From contig CAYLNH010000209.1 in the NCBI GenBank assembly GCA_964384625.1, positions 1-13,060 on the forward strand: a DNA stretch of 13,060 nt. The letters run 5' to 3'. Positions 6,621 through 13,060 of this stretch are shown piece after piece (positions within the stretch are counted from its first letter, which is position 1; the number at the start of each line of letters is the position of its first letter). The notes below the pieces were generated by a model, which was given only the letters and a program-made list of their open reading frames with translations, made no database searches and was not told where the DNA came from. This DNA is from CAYLNH01 sp964384625 (lineage in GTDB: Bacteria > Verrucomicrobiota > Lentisphaeria > JABSQK01). A program made the position numbers and the translations under genes.

Positions 6621-6641
6621 GCGCTCGGTTTCGCCGAGCGC
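6621..6641 (+). repeat. GC-rich hairpin after the RRM gene
   Basis: GCGCTCGG (6621-6628) pairs with CCGAGCGC (6634-6641) around a 5-nt loop. It lies 28 nt after the RRM stop and just before the main terminator, with no T-run of its own. It may protect the mRNA 3' end or assist termination. Confidence 0.6.
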
Positions 6642-6654
6642 GAGTGATGCATTT

Positions 6655-6685
6655 GCCCTGGTCTCTTCGGAGACCGGGGCTTTTT
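6655..6685 (+). terminator. Rho-independent terminator of the RRM gene
   Basis: An 11-bp stem (6655-6665 with 6670-6680, one G-T wobble) is capped by a TTCG tetraloop closed by C-G and followed at once by TTTTT (6681-6685). This is a textbook intrinsic terminator on the plus strand. Confidence 0.93.
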
Positions 6686-6785
6686 CGTTCCCGGCACGCA
6701 GCGTCCGTACTCGCGGCTGTCTCGCCCGCGCCCGGCTGACGGCGATACCCGGCTGGTTCCCAATGCCCCGCCGCGTCACGGCGCA

Positions 6786-6810
6786 GCCCCGACTCTCAAG
6801 AGGTCGGGGC
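6786..6810 (-). terminator. Hairpin just past the sigma-54 activator gene
   Basis: GCCCCGAC (6786-6793) pairs with GTCGGGGC (6803-6810), a perfect 8-bp stem with a 9-nt loop. On the minus strand it begins 15 nt after the activator's stop codon. No U-tract follows, so it is a terminator-like 3'-end hairpin rather than a proven intrinsic terminator. Confidence 0.45.
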
Positions 6811-6824
6811 GAAGGCCACTGATT

Positions 6825-8372
6825 CTAAAGACAGCCGCTGAAACGGTGCAGGATGTTCGCGTCGAGCTTGCCTTTTACCGTTCGCCGGTCCAACTCCAGC
6901 CGCCGGGCGACCTCCTGGTAGTTGCCCAGGCGTTCATACAGCAGCGTGCAGTACAGCCGCACGACGTCGTCCGCCGTCAAGTCCCCTTCTCGTAATGCCC
7001 GCAGCAGACTCTCACTGTCGTCGCGGTCGAGAGGCATTGCCGTCGGCCGGTATTCCTGCCGCACGATGATATTCCGGACGCATTGCTCCAGCTCCCGAAC
7101 ATTCCCCGGCCAGCGGTAGTCCGGGCCAAGCTCGCGTTCGATCCAGGAAACCACCTCATTGGTGATGTCCTCGCATTCGTCCTCGCCCGCAATCCGTTTG
7201 ACCAGCAGAAACACCAGGTTGTGCAGTTCTTCCGGCGAGTCCTGCAACTGTTCATGTAGCGAAGGTGTCCGGATCACATCGCTGCACAGGCGGTAGTAAA
7301 AGTCCTGACGAAAACTGCCGTCGTCCATTTCGCCGACCAGATCCTTGTTGGTGGCGGCGATGATCTTGCCGCTGAACTCCCGCGTCCTGGTGTCGCCCAA
7401 CCGTTGGAACGTGCGGTCCTGCAGCACCCGCAAAAGCTTGACTTGGATTGCCGGATCGATCTCGCCGATCTCATCCAGGAAGATCGTGCCAAGTTCGGTG
7501 CAGGCTTCCAGATGGCCGGCACGGTCCTGGTGGGCGCCCGTGAAGGACCCCTTGACATGGCCGAATAACTCCGATTCCACCAGCGTCGGCGACAACGCCG
7601 AGATATTCAGCGTGTGGAACGAGTGGACAAAGCTCTCGTCGAACGTCCGGGTCTTCGGATCGAACGGGACGTAGCGGGCCATGCCGATGGCTCGCGCCAC
7701 CAGGTCTTTGCCTGTGCCAGACGGACCCATAATCAAGGTGTTGATGTCCCCGATCCGGCGGTACAGGCAGCGCATGTACCGCCGCACGTCATGAGTGAAA
7801 ATGGATTGCCAGGCGTCGGCGCGCAGCATTGCCGTCGGCATGGAACCGCCGAGAATACAGTTGAAGATGTAGTAGAACGCCCGCCGTACCTGGAAGTACA
7901 GGGCCAGCAGATGTTCGGCCTTCAGCCAGTCCCCCCGCGGTTCCGCGAGTACGTCCATGAAACCGTTGAAGTCCTTCTCGAACTTCTCGTAGAACGTCAC
8001 CTTCGGATTGCCCGGTTCCGCTTCGCATTGCCCGATCAACTCCTGCAGATCCTGATAGTACCGGTAGTACATCAGGTACAGCGCGACATCGATGTACAAC
8101 CCGCGCTCGCGCTGGTCCGGCTTTTCGTCCGCGTCCTGCAGTTTCGTCTGCAGACGTTTCAGCAGGTCCTCAGCCTTTTCCTGGAGCTTCAGGATGTTTG
8201 CGTCGCTGTCGGCGTTGTCGATGCGGTTGCTCCAGACCCGACCGGTGGAGACGTATTCCTTTCCGAGGGCGGCGCGTTCCAACTCGAGTCGCTCCGGCAG
8301 AAACTGATTGCAGAACGTCAGATTCGATATCGCCTGCGCCAGTTGCAGGTCCGCTTCATTCATCAACGCCAT
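6825..8372 (-). CDS. Sigma-54-interacting AAA+ transcriptional activator with unrecognised N-terminal domain
   Basis: A 515-residue bacterial enhancer-binding protein that should use ATP to open sigma-54 promoters. The central AAA+ domain (about 195-435) has Walker A GPSGTGKD (216-223), the sigma-54 contact loop GSFTGA (275-280, a known variant of GAFTGA), Walker B TIFLDE (296-301), sensor I ATN (340-342), arginine-finger candidates R355 and R361, and sensor II WPGNVRELE (421-429). A Fis-type helix-turn-helix is at about 483-503 (NYQEVARRLELDRRTVKGKL). The first 195 residues are not a receiver, GAF, PAS or ACT domain that I recognise. They look mostly helical, with a coiled-coil-like stretch (58-115) and aromatic-rich YLMYYRYYQDLQ. 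The signal it senses is therefore unknown. ATG 8372 has GGAGGG about 6-8 nt upstream; a second ATG is three codons in. It is divergent from the zinc-ribbon gene at 8557. Confidence 0.92.
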   Translation of the reverse strand: MALMNEADLQLAQAISNLTFCNQFLPERLELERAALGKEYVSTGRVWSNRIDNADSDANILKLQEKAEDLLKRLQTKLQDADEKPDQRERGLYIDVALYLMYYRYYQDLQELIGQCEAEPGNPKVTFYEKFEKDFNGFMDVLAEPRGDWLKAEHLLALYFQVRRAFYYIFNCILGGSMPTAMLRADAWQSIFTHDVRRYMRCLYRRIGDINTLIMGPSGTGKDLVARAIGMARYVPFDPKTRTFDESFVHSFHTLNISALSPTLVESELFGHVKGSFTGAHQDRAGHLEACTELGTIFLDEIGEIDPAIQVKLLRVLQDRTFQRLGDTRTREFSGKIIAATNKDLVGEMDDGSFRQDFYYRLCSDVIRTPSLHEQLQDSPEELHNLVFLLVKRIAGEDECEDITNEVVSWIERELGPDYRWPGNVRELEQCVRNIIVRQEYRPTAMPLDRDDSESLLRALREGDLTADDVVRLYCTLLYERLGNYQEVARRLELDRRTVKGKLDANILHRFSGCL

Positions 8373-8436
8373 ACTGTCCCTCCATGCAGTGTTGTCCCTT
8401 CAATGTACACTCGCCTTTCGCTCAATGCCAAGCGAT

Positions 8437-8470
8437 GCCGGCGAAGCAACTTTGCAAACCGCCGGCTTTT
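8437..8470 (+). promoter_or_regulatory. Attenuator-like hairpin with TTTT in the divergent spacer
   Basis: GCCGGCG (8437-8443) pairs with CGCCGGC (8460-8466) and is followed directly by TTTT (8467-8470). Inside the loop GCA/TGC can pair as a second small stem. No gene on the plus strand ends here, so this is not an ordinary terminator. If transcripts for the zinc-ribbon gene start upstream, it could act as an attenuator. The alternative is a chance GC palindrome. Confidence 0.45.
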
Positions 8471-8489
8471 CACTACATTAAGGTACGGA

Positions 8490-8555
8490 ATGGTCACTTT
8501 TGGCGGAGGCCCCCGGGTCCGACACGGCGGCCGGAAAACGTGGGAAACGGCGTGA
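8490..8555 (+). CDS. Possible 21-codon leader ORF
   Basis: ATG at 8490 is preceded by AAGG (8480-8483) with 6 nt spacing, a better ribosome site than that of the next gene. The frame runs 21 codons and ends with TGA at 8553-8555, one base before the ATG at 8557. The peptide begins MVTFGGGP, is rich in Gly, Arg and Lys, ends in TWETA, and resembles no family. Translation of this ORF could deliver ribosomes to the zinc-ribbon start by coupling. It may be non-coding chance; only the arrangement supports it. Confidence 0.35.
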   Translation: MVTFGGGPRVRHGGRKTWETA

Positions 8556-8556
8556 G

Positions 8557-9417
8557 ATGACAACATCCAGTTCACAACGCGGCGAGCCGACTTGTCCGGA
8601 ATGCGGCAAGGCCATGGAGTTCGGCGCCCTCGTTTGCGCGGCCTGCGGTCATAACCTGCGCACTGGGAGTAAGGTTGCTACCCCCAACGAAACCGTCCTG
8701 ATGACCCGGATGCATTCGGTTGAGGACGAGTTGACCCCCAGTGAGCGGCTGCTGATGAAACCGTCAGCCGGCTTGTGGATGATCATCGCAATCCTGCTCA
8801 ATGTCTTCTCCGTAATCTTCGGCTTTATCGTCTGGATGGTCTCGGATCACCGGTTGGCCAAGGCCCGCGGCAGGCTGATGTTCTTTGTCGGACTGACTGC
8901 TTCACTGGTCATCGGCGGCGTGGTGCTGGGGGCATTCGCAGTCAAAAACATGGGCTACAAAAAGCTCCGCGATCACATCGAGATCGAGAAACGTCTGCGC
9001 CAGCAGCCGAGCGGGGTTGATTGGGCTATTGCGCTGGCGCTGGCCAAGGGCGGCAGTCGCAAGCCCGAAGACGTCTTTCAAGACCTTCTGAACCATGGCG
9101 ACCCGGCGGTGGAAGACTTCGCCGCCTGGGCGCTGGGCGAGATCGGCGAGCCGTCGGCCGCCGGCAAACTCGTTGCCTGCCTTGGTTCACGCCGGCTCAG
9201 TCAGCGCCAGTCGGCTGCCGAAGCCCTGCAGAAGCTCGGGGCCGGCGCCGTTGAAGCCCTGGTCCTGGAAGGCCTCGAAAGCGAGGACGAGGATACGCGG
9301 ACCGAATCCCGGGCCCTGCTCAAGGTCATCACCGATCGTCCGTTCTCCTCGGACAAAGAGTGGAAGCGCTGGTACGAACGCTATCGCAAGCGCAAAGAGC
9401 GTGACGCCGGCAGCTGA
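8557..9417 (+). CDS. Membrane protein with N-terminal zinc ribbon and C-terminal HEAT-like repeats
   Basis: The 286-residue protein has a double-CxxC zinc ribbon near the N-terminus (C13, C16, C27, C30; CPECG and CAACG). Two transmembrane helices follow (about 72-95 and 107-129), separated by a short loop, which puts both ends on the same side, probably the cytoplasm. Residues 181-257 form HEAT/PBS-lyase-like repeats (DPAVEDFAAWALGEIG, RQSAAEALQKLG). The end, DKEWKRWYERYRKRK, resembles the conserved D..W..W tail of planctomycete HEAT proteins (recalled, not searched). The function is unknown; a scaffold for protein contacts at the membrane is the reasonable inference. The start at ATG 8557 has only a weak GTGAG ribosome site; an in-frame TTG at 8500 is possible but lacks a site. 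It may be translated by coupling to the small ORF ahead. Confidence 0.82.
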   Translation: MTTSSSQRGEPTCPECGKAMEFGALVCAACGHNLRTGSKVATPNETVLMTRMHSVEDELTPSERLLMKPSAGLWMIIAILLNVFSVIFGFIVWMVSDHRLAKARGRLMFFVGLTASLVIGGVVLGAFAVKNMGYKKLRDHIEIEKRLRQQPSGVDWAIALALAKGGSRKPEDVFQDLLNHGDPAVEDFAAWALGEIGEPSAAGKLVACLGSRRLSQRQSAAEALQKLGAGAVEALVLEGLESEDEDTRTESRALLKVITDRPFSSDKEWKRWYERYRKRKERDAGS

Positions 9418-9760
9418 TTCGACGCCGCACTCGAAAGGCCTTTCCGGTTTCCCGCATCGTCGGCAATTCCCTGTCTGGCAGGACCCGTGCTTCGCTTGTC
9501 CGTGGGCCTCGCGGACTGCGGGACCCTGGAAAAACCGTGACGGAACGATTGCCGCCGAGAGCATCCGGCGGTTCCATTCCGCGGTTAGCCATCTCTTTTT
9601 GCCGCCGCCCCTTGCATGCTGAAGCGGCGGCGCTACTCTAATGCTTTTCTGTGCCCGGTCGCGGGAGAGTCCTCTGGGTTTTGGGAACGATCTGGATGCG
9701 GTAATCCACACTGTGACGCAGGTACATCTGGGACAGAATCCTGTTTGGGAGATGTGATCC
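9418..9760. other. Gene-free spacer before the 1002-residue gene
   Basis: No gene is supported in these 343 nt. A perfect 12-bp palindrome GAAAGGCCTTTC is at 9433-9444, 15 nt after the stop of the preceding gene. A GTCCG/CGGAC stem is at 9498-9516. GCCGCCGC/GCGGCGGC (9601-9608 and 9624-9631) forms an 8-bp stem with a 15-nt loop, preceded by TTTTT but not followed by a T-run. The promoter of the next gene should lie in the last 120 nt but is not recognisable. Confidence 0.55.
9643..9658 (+). repeat. 16-nt repeat copy A
   Basis: GCTTTTCTGTGCCCGG matches 12844-12859 (GCTTTTCTGTGGCCGG) at 15 of 16 positions. The copies flank the 1002-residue gene in the same orientation. They may be a chance match or part of a dispersed intergenic repeat. 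Confidence 0.35.
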
Positions 9761-12700
9761 ATGCCAACCAACTCCGGTCCGCGCCGGCGGCGCCCGGCAG
9801 CCAGAAACGTCAAACTGTCCGGGCGCGGGGCATCTTCCGGCCCGGCCCGAGAGATCCGCCGTCGCGGGCATCGGCATCAGACCGTCAACCTGCAGCGCCG
9901 GCGGACGGCCCGTCGGGTCGGCGCGGCCGCCGCCATCCTGGTTGTCACGAGTGTGGCTGCGGTCCTCGGCTGGCTGGCCATGCGGCCCGCCCGCATTTCG
10001 CCCCCAACCGCGCCGCCGCCAGAAGAACGGCTGGAAGCGACGGCTGCCGCCGGGTATACCATCGAAGTGCCGGAGGACGAGTTTAACCGCCACGCCGACC
10101 CCGAGCCGGCGGCGGATCCCCCGGCGGATCGCACGCCGCCCACCCCGCGCCCGACTCCCGTGCCGAGCCAACCCGACGGCAGGATTCCCGGGGCCATCTG
10201 GCAGATGGGGCGACTCAACGGCCGCCCGGCGAAACCGACCGACGCGTTTCGGCCGCAGGAATACAGCCGGTATCGGTCGCAAACCACGCCCGTCAAACTG
10301 GCGGCCGACGATTCCCTGCAGGTGCTGCAGGCCGAGCAGTCACTCGTCATCCAATTGCCGGAACTGCCGGCCCGGGACCTCCTGTTTCGGCTGGTCCTGA
10401 ACACCGGTGTTCCCATGGAAGTCTCGCTGCCGTGGGCAACGGCGAAACAGCCGGAGTTCGTCCAGATCCTGTTCAACGACGAAATTCTGCATTACCGCTG
10501 GCAGGCGAAGTCCAGCAACTGGGTTGATGTCTATCTGCCGGCAGACCGCGTTCTCGAGAGCGACAACCGTCTTGCCATCCGCAGCATCGCCGGCAAGGAT
10601 TGGGGCATCGACGCCGCCTGGATTGAACCGGCACAGCCGGGAAGCAAGCTCTGGCTGGCTCTGGCCGAGGCGGATTGGCTCGATGCCGATCACGCCAGGT
10701 ACATCCCGCAAATGGGCGTCAGCCGTTATCCGTATCTGCCGGCGCTCGCGGCTGAAGAACTGACCGCTCTGAAAGCGCGCAAGCCCATTCGCATCGGTAC
10801 CATTGCCTACCGGCAGAATCGCTGGCGCGCCGGCCGCTACGGTACCCGCTCGGCGGCGAAGATATTCGATGACCCGAAGCTGCAGCGCACGTTCAACCAG
10901 TGGCGCGAGCAGATTGACCGCGCTCTCATGCGCGGGGCGGAACCCGTCCTCGAGGTCTCTACACATTCTTCACCGCGCAGCGGCTGGCTGCGGCTGTTTG
11001 TTCTGTTCAGTCCGTTCGTTCGCGATTGGATCATCGCTTGTCATTCCACGGACGGCTTGGCGGAACTGATGACGACGATGAAGGGGATCAGTCCGGATGC
11101 ACGCGTCGCCTTTGTTAATCTGCCGGAACACCCATACCCGATCGACGCCCTGAAAGCCGGCCGCGTGGCGCTGCGGGCCACAACCAATGCGACCATAACC
11201 GAAAACCTGAACCGCTTTCGACAAGCGTTGTTGCGGCAGGGCATCACCAGGCCGCAGGCTATGGAGCCGTGGCTGCAGGCGTATTTTCTTAACGGCATCA
11301 GCGGCCTGTACCGCAATTGTCGCGGCGGTGTTGAGATCGCCCGGATGTGCGTTTCCTTTCTGCACGCCGGCGGCGGGGGGATCTATCTCCATGGCGGCCG
11401 TGTCGGCGGCGGCGTATTCCCCGTCGGCGCTGAGCGGCCGGGGTATATCTGGGATATGCTCGAACTGCTGCTGCCGCTTGGCCGCGGTCAAGCTCGTCGA
11501 CTCCCGGCGAACCTGATTCCCTACGATTCAAACGTTGGCTTGTTTGATGCCGCCTGGTGTGCTGTGCAGAACTCCAGCGAACAGGTGACGTTGGTCGCCT
11601 ACGCCCGGGCCGACTGCAAGCGCACCGTTTCTGTCGAGTGCCGTGTGCCCTGGCCCAAGGCAGAGACCGTCGTCGAGATCAAACGACTCCAGATGTTGTT
11701 CGACAGCACCCCCCGGCGCGAGCCCACGGAAACCGTGGAACTCACCACCGAAGGCGACGGTAACCACAGCGTGGCCCGTTTCCGTTGCCGGCTGGCGTCG
11801 CTCGTGCAGATTCGCCTGCGGCCGCAGGCCACGCGTACGTTTGTTGAACAGCATGTTGTCTCGAAGTACGCCGAAGACCGTGTCTCCATCGAACGCCGTG
11901 AACAGGTATTCGAACCGGGCGATGACCGCCCGCTGAAGCACCACTGGCTGGTGGCAATCAACCAGGGAGAGGGGTGGTCGGATTTCGAAGCCTACGGCCC
12001 GGAGTCGACGGCGACGCGGCAGGTGGCTACCCCCGGGCGGATCGGGAAAGAGAAAAACGCCGTGCCGTGGTATCGGCAGTCGACTCTGGTCTCCTTCGCG
12101 CCCACCGAAGAAACGTGGAAGCGACCCAACGGCATGGCCGTCTATTTCAATCTGTATCGCTACCGCCAAGCCGAGGACGTCGCTTTCTGGGTCTACCCGC
12201 GATCAACAAACGGTGCGTCTTCCGTGACCTTGCTAGTCGGTAGCAAATACTTCAGAACTCGGGTGCGACTGCGCACCAATCAGTGGCAGTGTCTGCGCGC
12301 CCCAGTCGACAGGATTCGCGAGAAGCATCAGAAAGGCGCGTTTTATCTGCGCATCTGGCCGGTCAAAGACGAGTGCCGGAAAGGCAATACCGTAAGCTTC
12401 GAAATCAACGCCATCCATGGCATCGGCCGATACGTGAAGGAAGAAATCGCCCTGGATCGCGACGCACAGGTCATTCGGCTGCGCGACTCCAAGGCTTCCG
12501 CAGACTACGTTCTTCTCGCCAGACCCGACCGGGCGGCGATGGTGCATACTCCGTTGCCGACCGGCTGGATCGTCAAGGACGTGACTTCCGATTGCCCCGA
12601 TCTGGTCACGCGTTTGTTGCCCGCAGCCGGCAAACTGCGTGTCGCCATGGAAACCGTCCCGGCGGAAAGCAGCATCCCGAAGGAGTTGCTCAAAGAACTC

Positions 12701-12769
12701 CCGGCCGAGGTCCGCACGCGCATCCGCAACGGCGAACGCACCGCAATCGCATTCTCCCTGAAACGCTGA
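9761..12769 (+). CDS. Large single-TM protein with proline-rich linker and carbohydrate-enzyme-like architecture, function unknown
   Basis: I do not recognise this 1002-residue protein. Residues 1-52 are strongly basic (many Arg) and should stay in the cytoplasm. One transmembrane helix follows (about 53-73), then a Pro/Ala/Glu-rich linker (79-140), so the rest should be extracytoplasmic. Region 180-295 looks like a beta-sandwich (galactose-binding-like). Region 335-570 alternates strands and helices like a TIM barrel, with NLPEHPYP (453-460) and a Gly-rich stretch HAGGGGIYLHGGRVGGG (535-551). Region 588-690 resembles the beta-domain that follows many glycoside hydrolase barrels. Region 735-888 resembles a jelly-roll carbohydrate-binding module. 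These folds are inferred by eye. No clear pair of catalytic acids is seen, so an inactive or binding role is as likely as hydrolysis. GGGAG lies about 10 nt before ATG 9761. No signal-peptidase or lipobox site is evident. Confidence 0.8.
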   Translation: MPTNSGPRRRRPAARNVKLSGRGASSGPAREIRRRGHRHQTVNLQRRRTARRVGAAAAILVVTSVAAVLGWLAMRPARISPPTAPPPEERLEATAAAGYTIEVPEDEFNRHADPEPAADPPADRTPPTPRPTPVPSQPDGRIPGAIWQMGRLNGRPAKPTDAFRPQEYSRYRSQTTPVKLAADDSLQVLQAEQSLVIQLPELPARDLLFRLVLNTGVPMEVSLPWATAKQPEFVQILFNDEILHYRWQAKSSNWVDVYLPADRVLESDNRLAIRSIAGKDWGIDAAWIEPAQPGSKLWLALAEADWLDADHARYIPQMGVSRYPYLPALAAEELTALKARKPIRIGTIAYRQNRWRAGRYGTRSAAKIFDDPKLQRTFNQWREQIDRALMRGAEPVLEVSTHSSPRSGWLRLFVLFSPFVRDWIIACHSTDGLAELMTTMKGISPDARVAFVNLPEHPYPIDALKAGRVALRATTNATITENLNRFRQALLRQGITRPQAMEPWLQAYFLNGISGLYRNCRGGVEIARMCVSFLHAGGGGIYLHGGRVGGGVFPVGAERPGYIWDMLELLLPLGRGQARRLPANLIPYDSNVGLFDAAWCAVQNSSEQVTLVAYARADCKRTVSVECRVPWPKAETVVEIKRLQMLFDSTPRREPTETVELTTEGDGNHSVARFRCRLASLVQIRLRPQATRTFVEQHVVSKYAEDRVSIERREQVFEPGDDRPLKHHWLVAINQGEGWSDFEAYGPESTATRQVATPGRIGKEKNAVPWYRQSTLVSFAPTEETWKRPNGMAVYFNLYRYRQAEDVAFWVYPRSTNGASSVTLLVGSKYFRTRVRLRTNQWQCLRAPVDRIREKHQKGAFYLRIWPVKDECRKGNTVSFEINAIHGIGRYVKEEIALDRDAQVIRLRDSKASADYVLLARPDRAAMVHTPLPTGWIVKDVTSDCPDLVTRLLPAAGKLRVAMETVPAESSIPKELLKELPAEVRTRIRNGERTAIAFSLKR

Positions 12770-12843
12770 AAACCTCCTTGTGCAGCTGCACCCGCCGCGA
12801 AAAGGGTTGTGGTCGGCTCTCTACTCGCTTTAGCGCCTTTACG

Positions 12844-12859
12844 GCTTTTCTGTGGCCGG
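12844..12859 (+). repeat. 16-nt repeat copy B
   Basis: GCTTTTCTGTGGCCGG, 15 of 16 identical to 9643-9658 in the same orientation, downstream of the 1002-residue gene. Confidence 0.35.
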
Positions 12860-12875
12860 AACTCCGCACGCTGCA

Positions 12876-12912
12876 GGTACCCTTGCGGTACCCCGCTTAT
12901 GCGTGGGCGGGG
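12876..12912. repeat. Overlapping alternative hairpins
   Basis: GGTACC (12876-12881) and GGTACC (12887-12892) form a 6-bp stem with a CTTGC loop. CCCCGC (12891-12896) and GCGGGG (12907-12912) form another 6-bp stem with a 10-nt loop. The two share bases 12891-12892. This compact unit looks like a dispersed intergenic element, but only one copy is in the window. Confidence 0.35.
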
Positions 12913-13016
12913 CTACAGAGAAGGCAATGAATCGTGTTGCATCTCCACGGTTAGAACGGGCCCGAGAACGCAGCGATGCATGGCCCGAATCCCCGGAGAG
13001 GGACTACTAGAGCATT

Positions 13017-13060
13017 GTCGCGGTAGGGACTGCCCATTACGGGCAGCCCCCCGCACAGAT
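13017..13060 (-). mobile_element. Probable 3' end of a group II intron (domain VI)
   Basis: Read on the minus strand, the last 44 bases form a domain-VI-like helix: GGGG-CTGCCC (13050-13041) pairs with GGGCAG-T-CCC (13035-13026) around a GTAAT loop, with one G-U. A basal helix TGCGG/CCGCG continues the stem past an unpaired TA. The A at 13024 would be the branch point, 7 nt before the end CCTACCGCGAC, which ends in AC as group II introns usually do and resembles the CCCTACTTCAC end I recall for L. lactis Ll.LtrB. The upstream bases ATCTGTGCGG fit the end of domain V plus linker. Domain V's catalytic AGC triad and any reverse transcriptase would lie to the right, outside the window. Confidence 0.6.

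Larger units (their letters stand above)
12770..13016. other. Spacer after the 1002-residue gene, rich in small inverted repeats
   Basis: No gene is supported. A perfect 12-bp palindrome GTGCAGCTGCAC is at 12780-12791, about 10 nt after the stop. GGTACC-CTTGC-GGTACC (12876-12892) and CCCCGC/GCGGGG (12891-12896 and 12907-12912) overlap by two bases, so they are mutually exclusive hairpins. No classical terminator with a T-run is seen. The right end of this stretch would be the 3' exon of the proposed group II intron. Confidence 0.5.

Noticed and set aside
7614..8489. Plus-strand frame opposite the sigma-54 activator
   Set aside because: Shadow of the activator gene. Only its last 21 codons (8490-8555), which lie outside the activator and have their own ribosome site, are kept as a possible leader ORF.
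12780..12791. GTGCAGCTGCAC as terminator of the 1002-residue gene
   Set aside because: A perfect palindrome without a loop and without a T-run; it cannot form a usual terminator hairpin.

Overview
The window is about 13 kb of fairly GC-rich bacterial DNA with eight protein genes, one sugar operon, several strong hairpins, and what looks like the 3' end of a group II intron at the right edge. No ribosomal marker gene is present, so the host can only be guessed. The following mix suggests a Planctomycetes/Lentisphaerae-type (PVC) bacterium, at low to moderate confidence: a glycine-rich RRM protein, a membrane zinc-ribbon protein with HEAT-like repeats, a large proline-linker membrane-anchored protein of unknown family, and an arabinose pathway built on a fucose-isomerase-family enzyme.

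Left part, minus strand (233-4308): a three-gene operon read right to left, L-ribulokinase (araB), an L-fucose/L-arabinose-isomerase-family protein, and L-ribulose-5-phosphate 4-epimerase (araD). Together they would take L-arabinose to D-xylulose 5-phosphate, with the fucI-like gene in the place where araA is expected. A 9-bp hairpin lies between the isomerase and araD genes. The isomerase ends in an unusual acidic plus triple-cysteine tail.

Middle, plus strand (4668-6592): across a structured 359-nt divergent spacer lie a YkgJ-type cysteine-cluster protein and, 33 nt further on, a LivF-type ABC ATPase with no other transporter subunit in view. A separate small gene for a glycine-rich RRM RNA-binding protein follows and ends in a textbook terminator.

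Right part (6825-13060): a sigma-54-type AAA+ activator is on the minus strand. Divergent from it is a zinc-ribbon/two-TM/HEAT-like protein, preceded by a small ORF whose stop lies 1 nt before the next start codon. A 1002-residue single-TM protein with proline-rich linker and predicted extracytoplasmic beta/TIM-barrel-like regions follows. The last 44 bases, read on the minus strand, fold like domain VI of a group II intron, so the intron and any reverse transcriptase should lie just beyond the right edge.

No CRISPR array, tRNA, rRNA, transposase or phage gene was seen. The least explained items are the 1002-residue protein, the activator's N-terminal domain, the leader arrangement at 8437-8557, and the YkgJ/orphan LivF pair.
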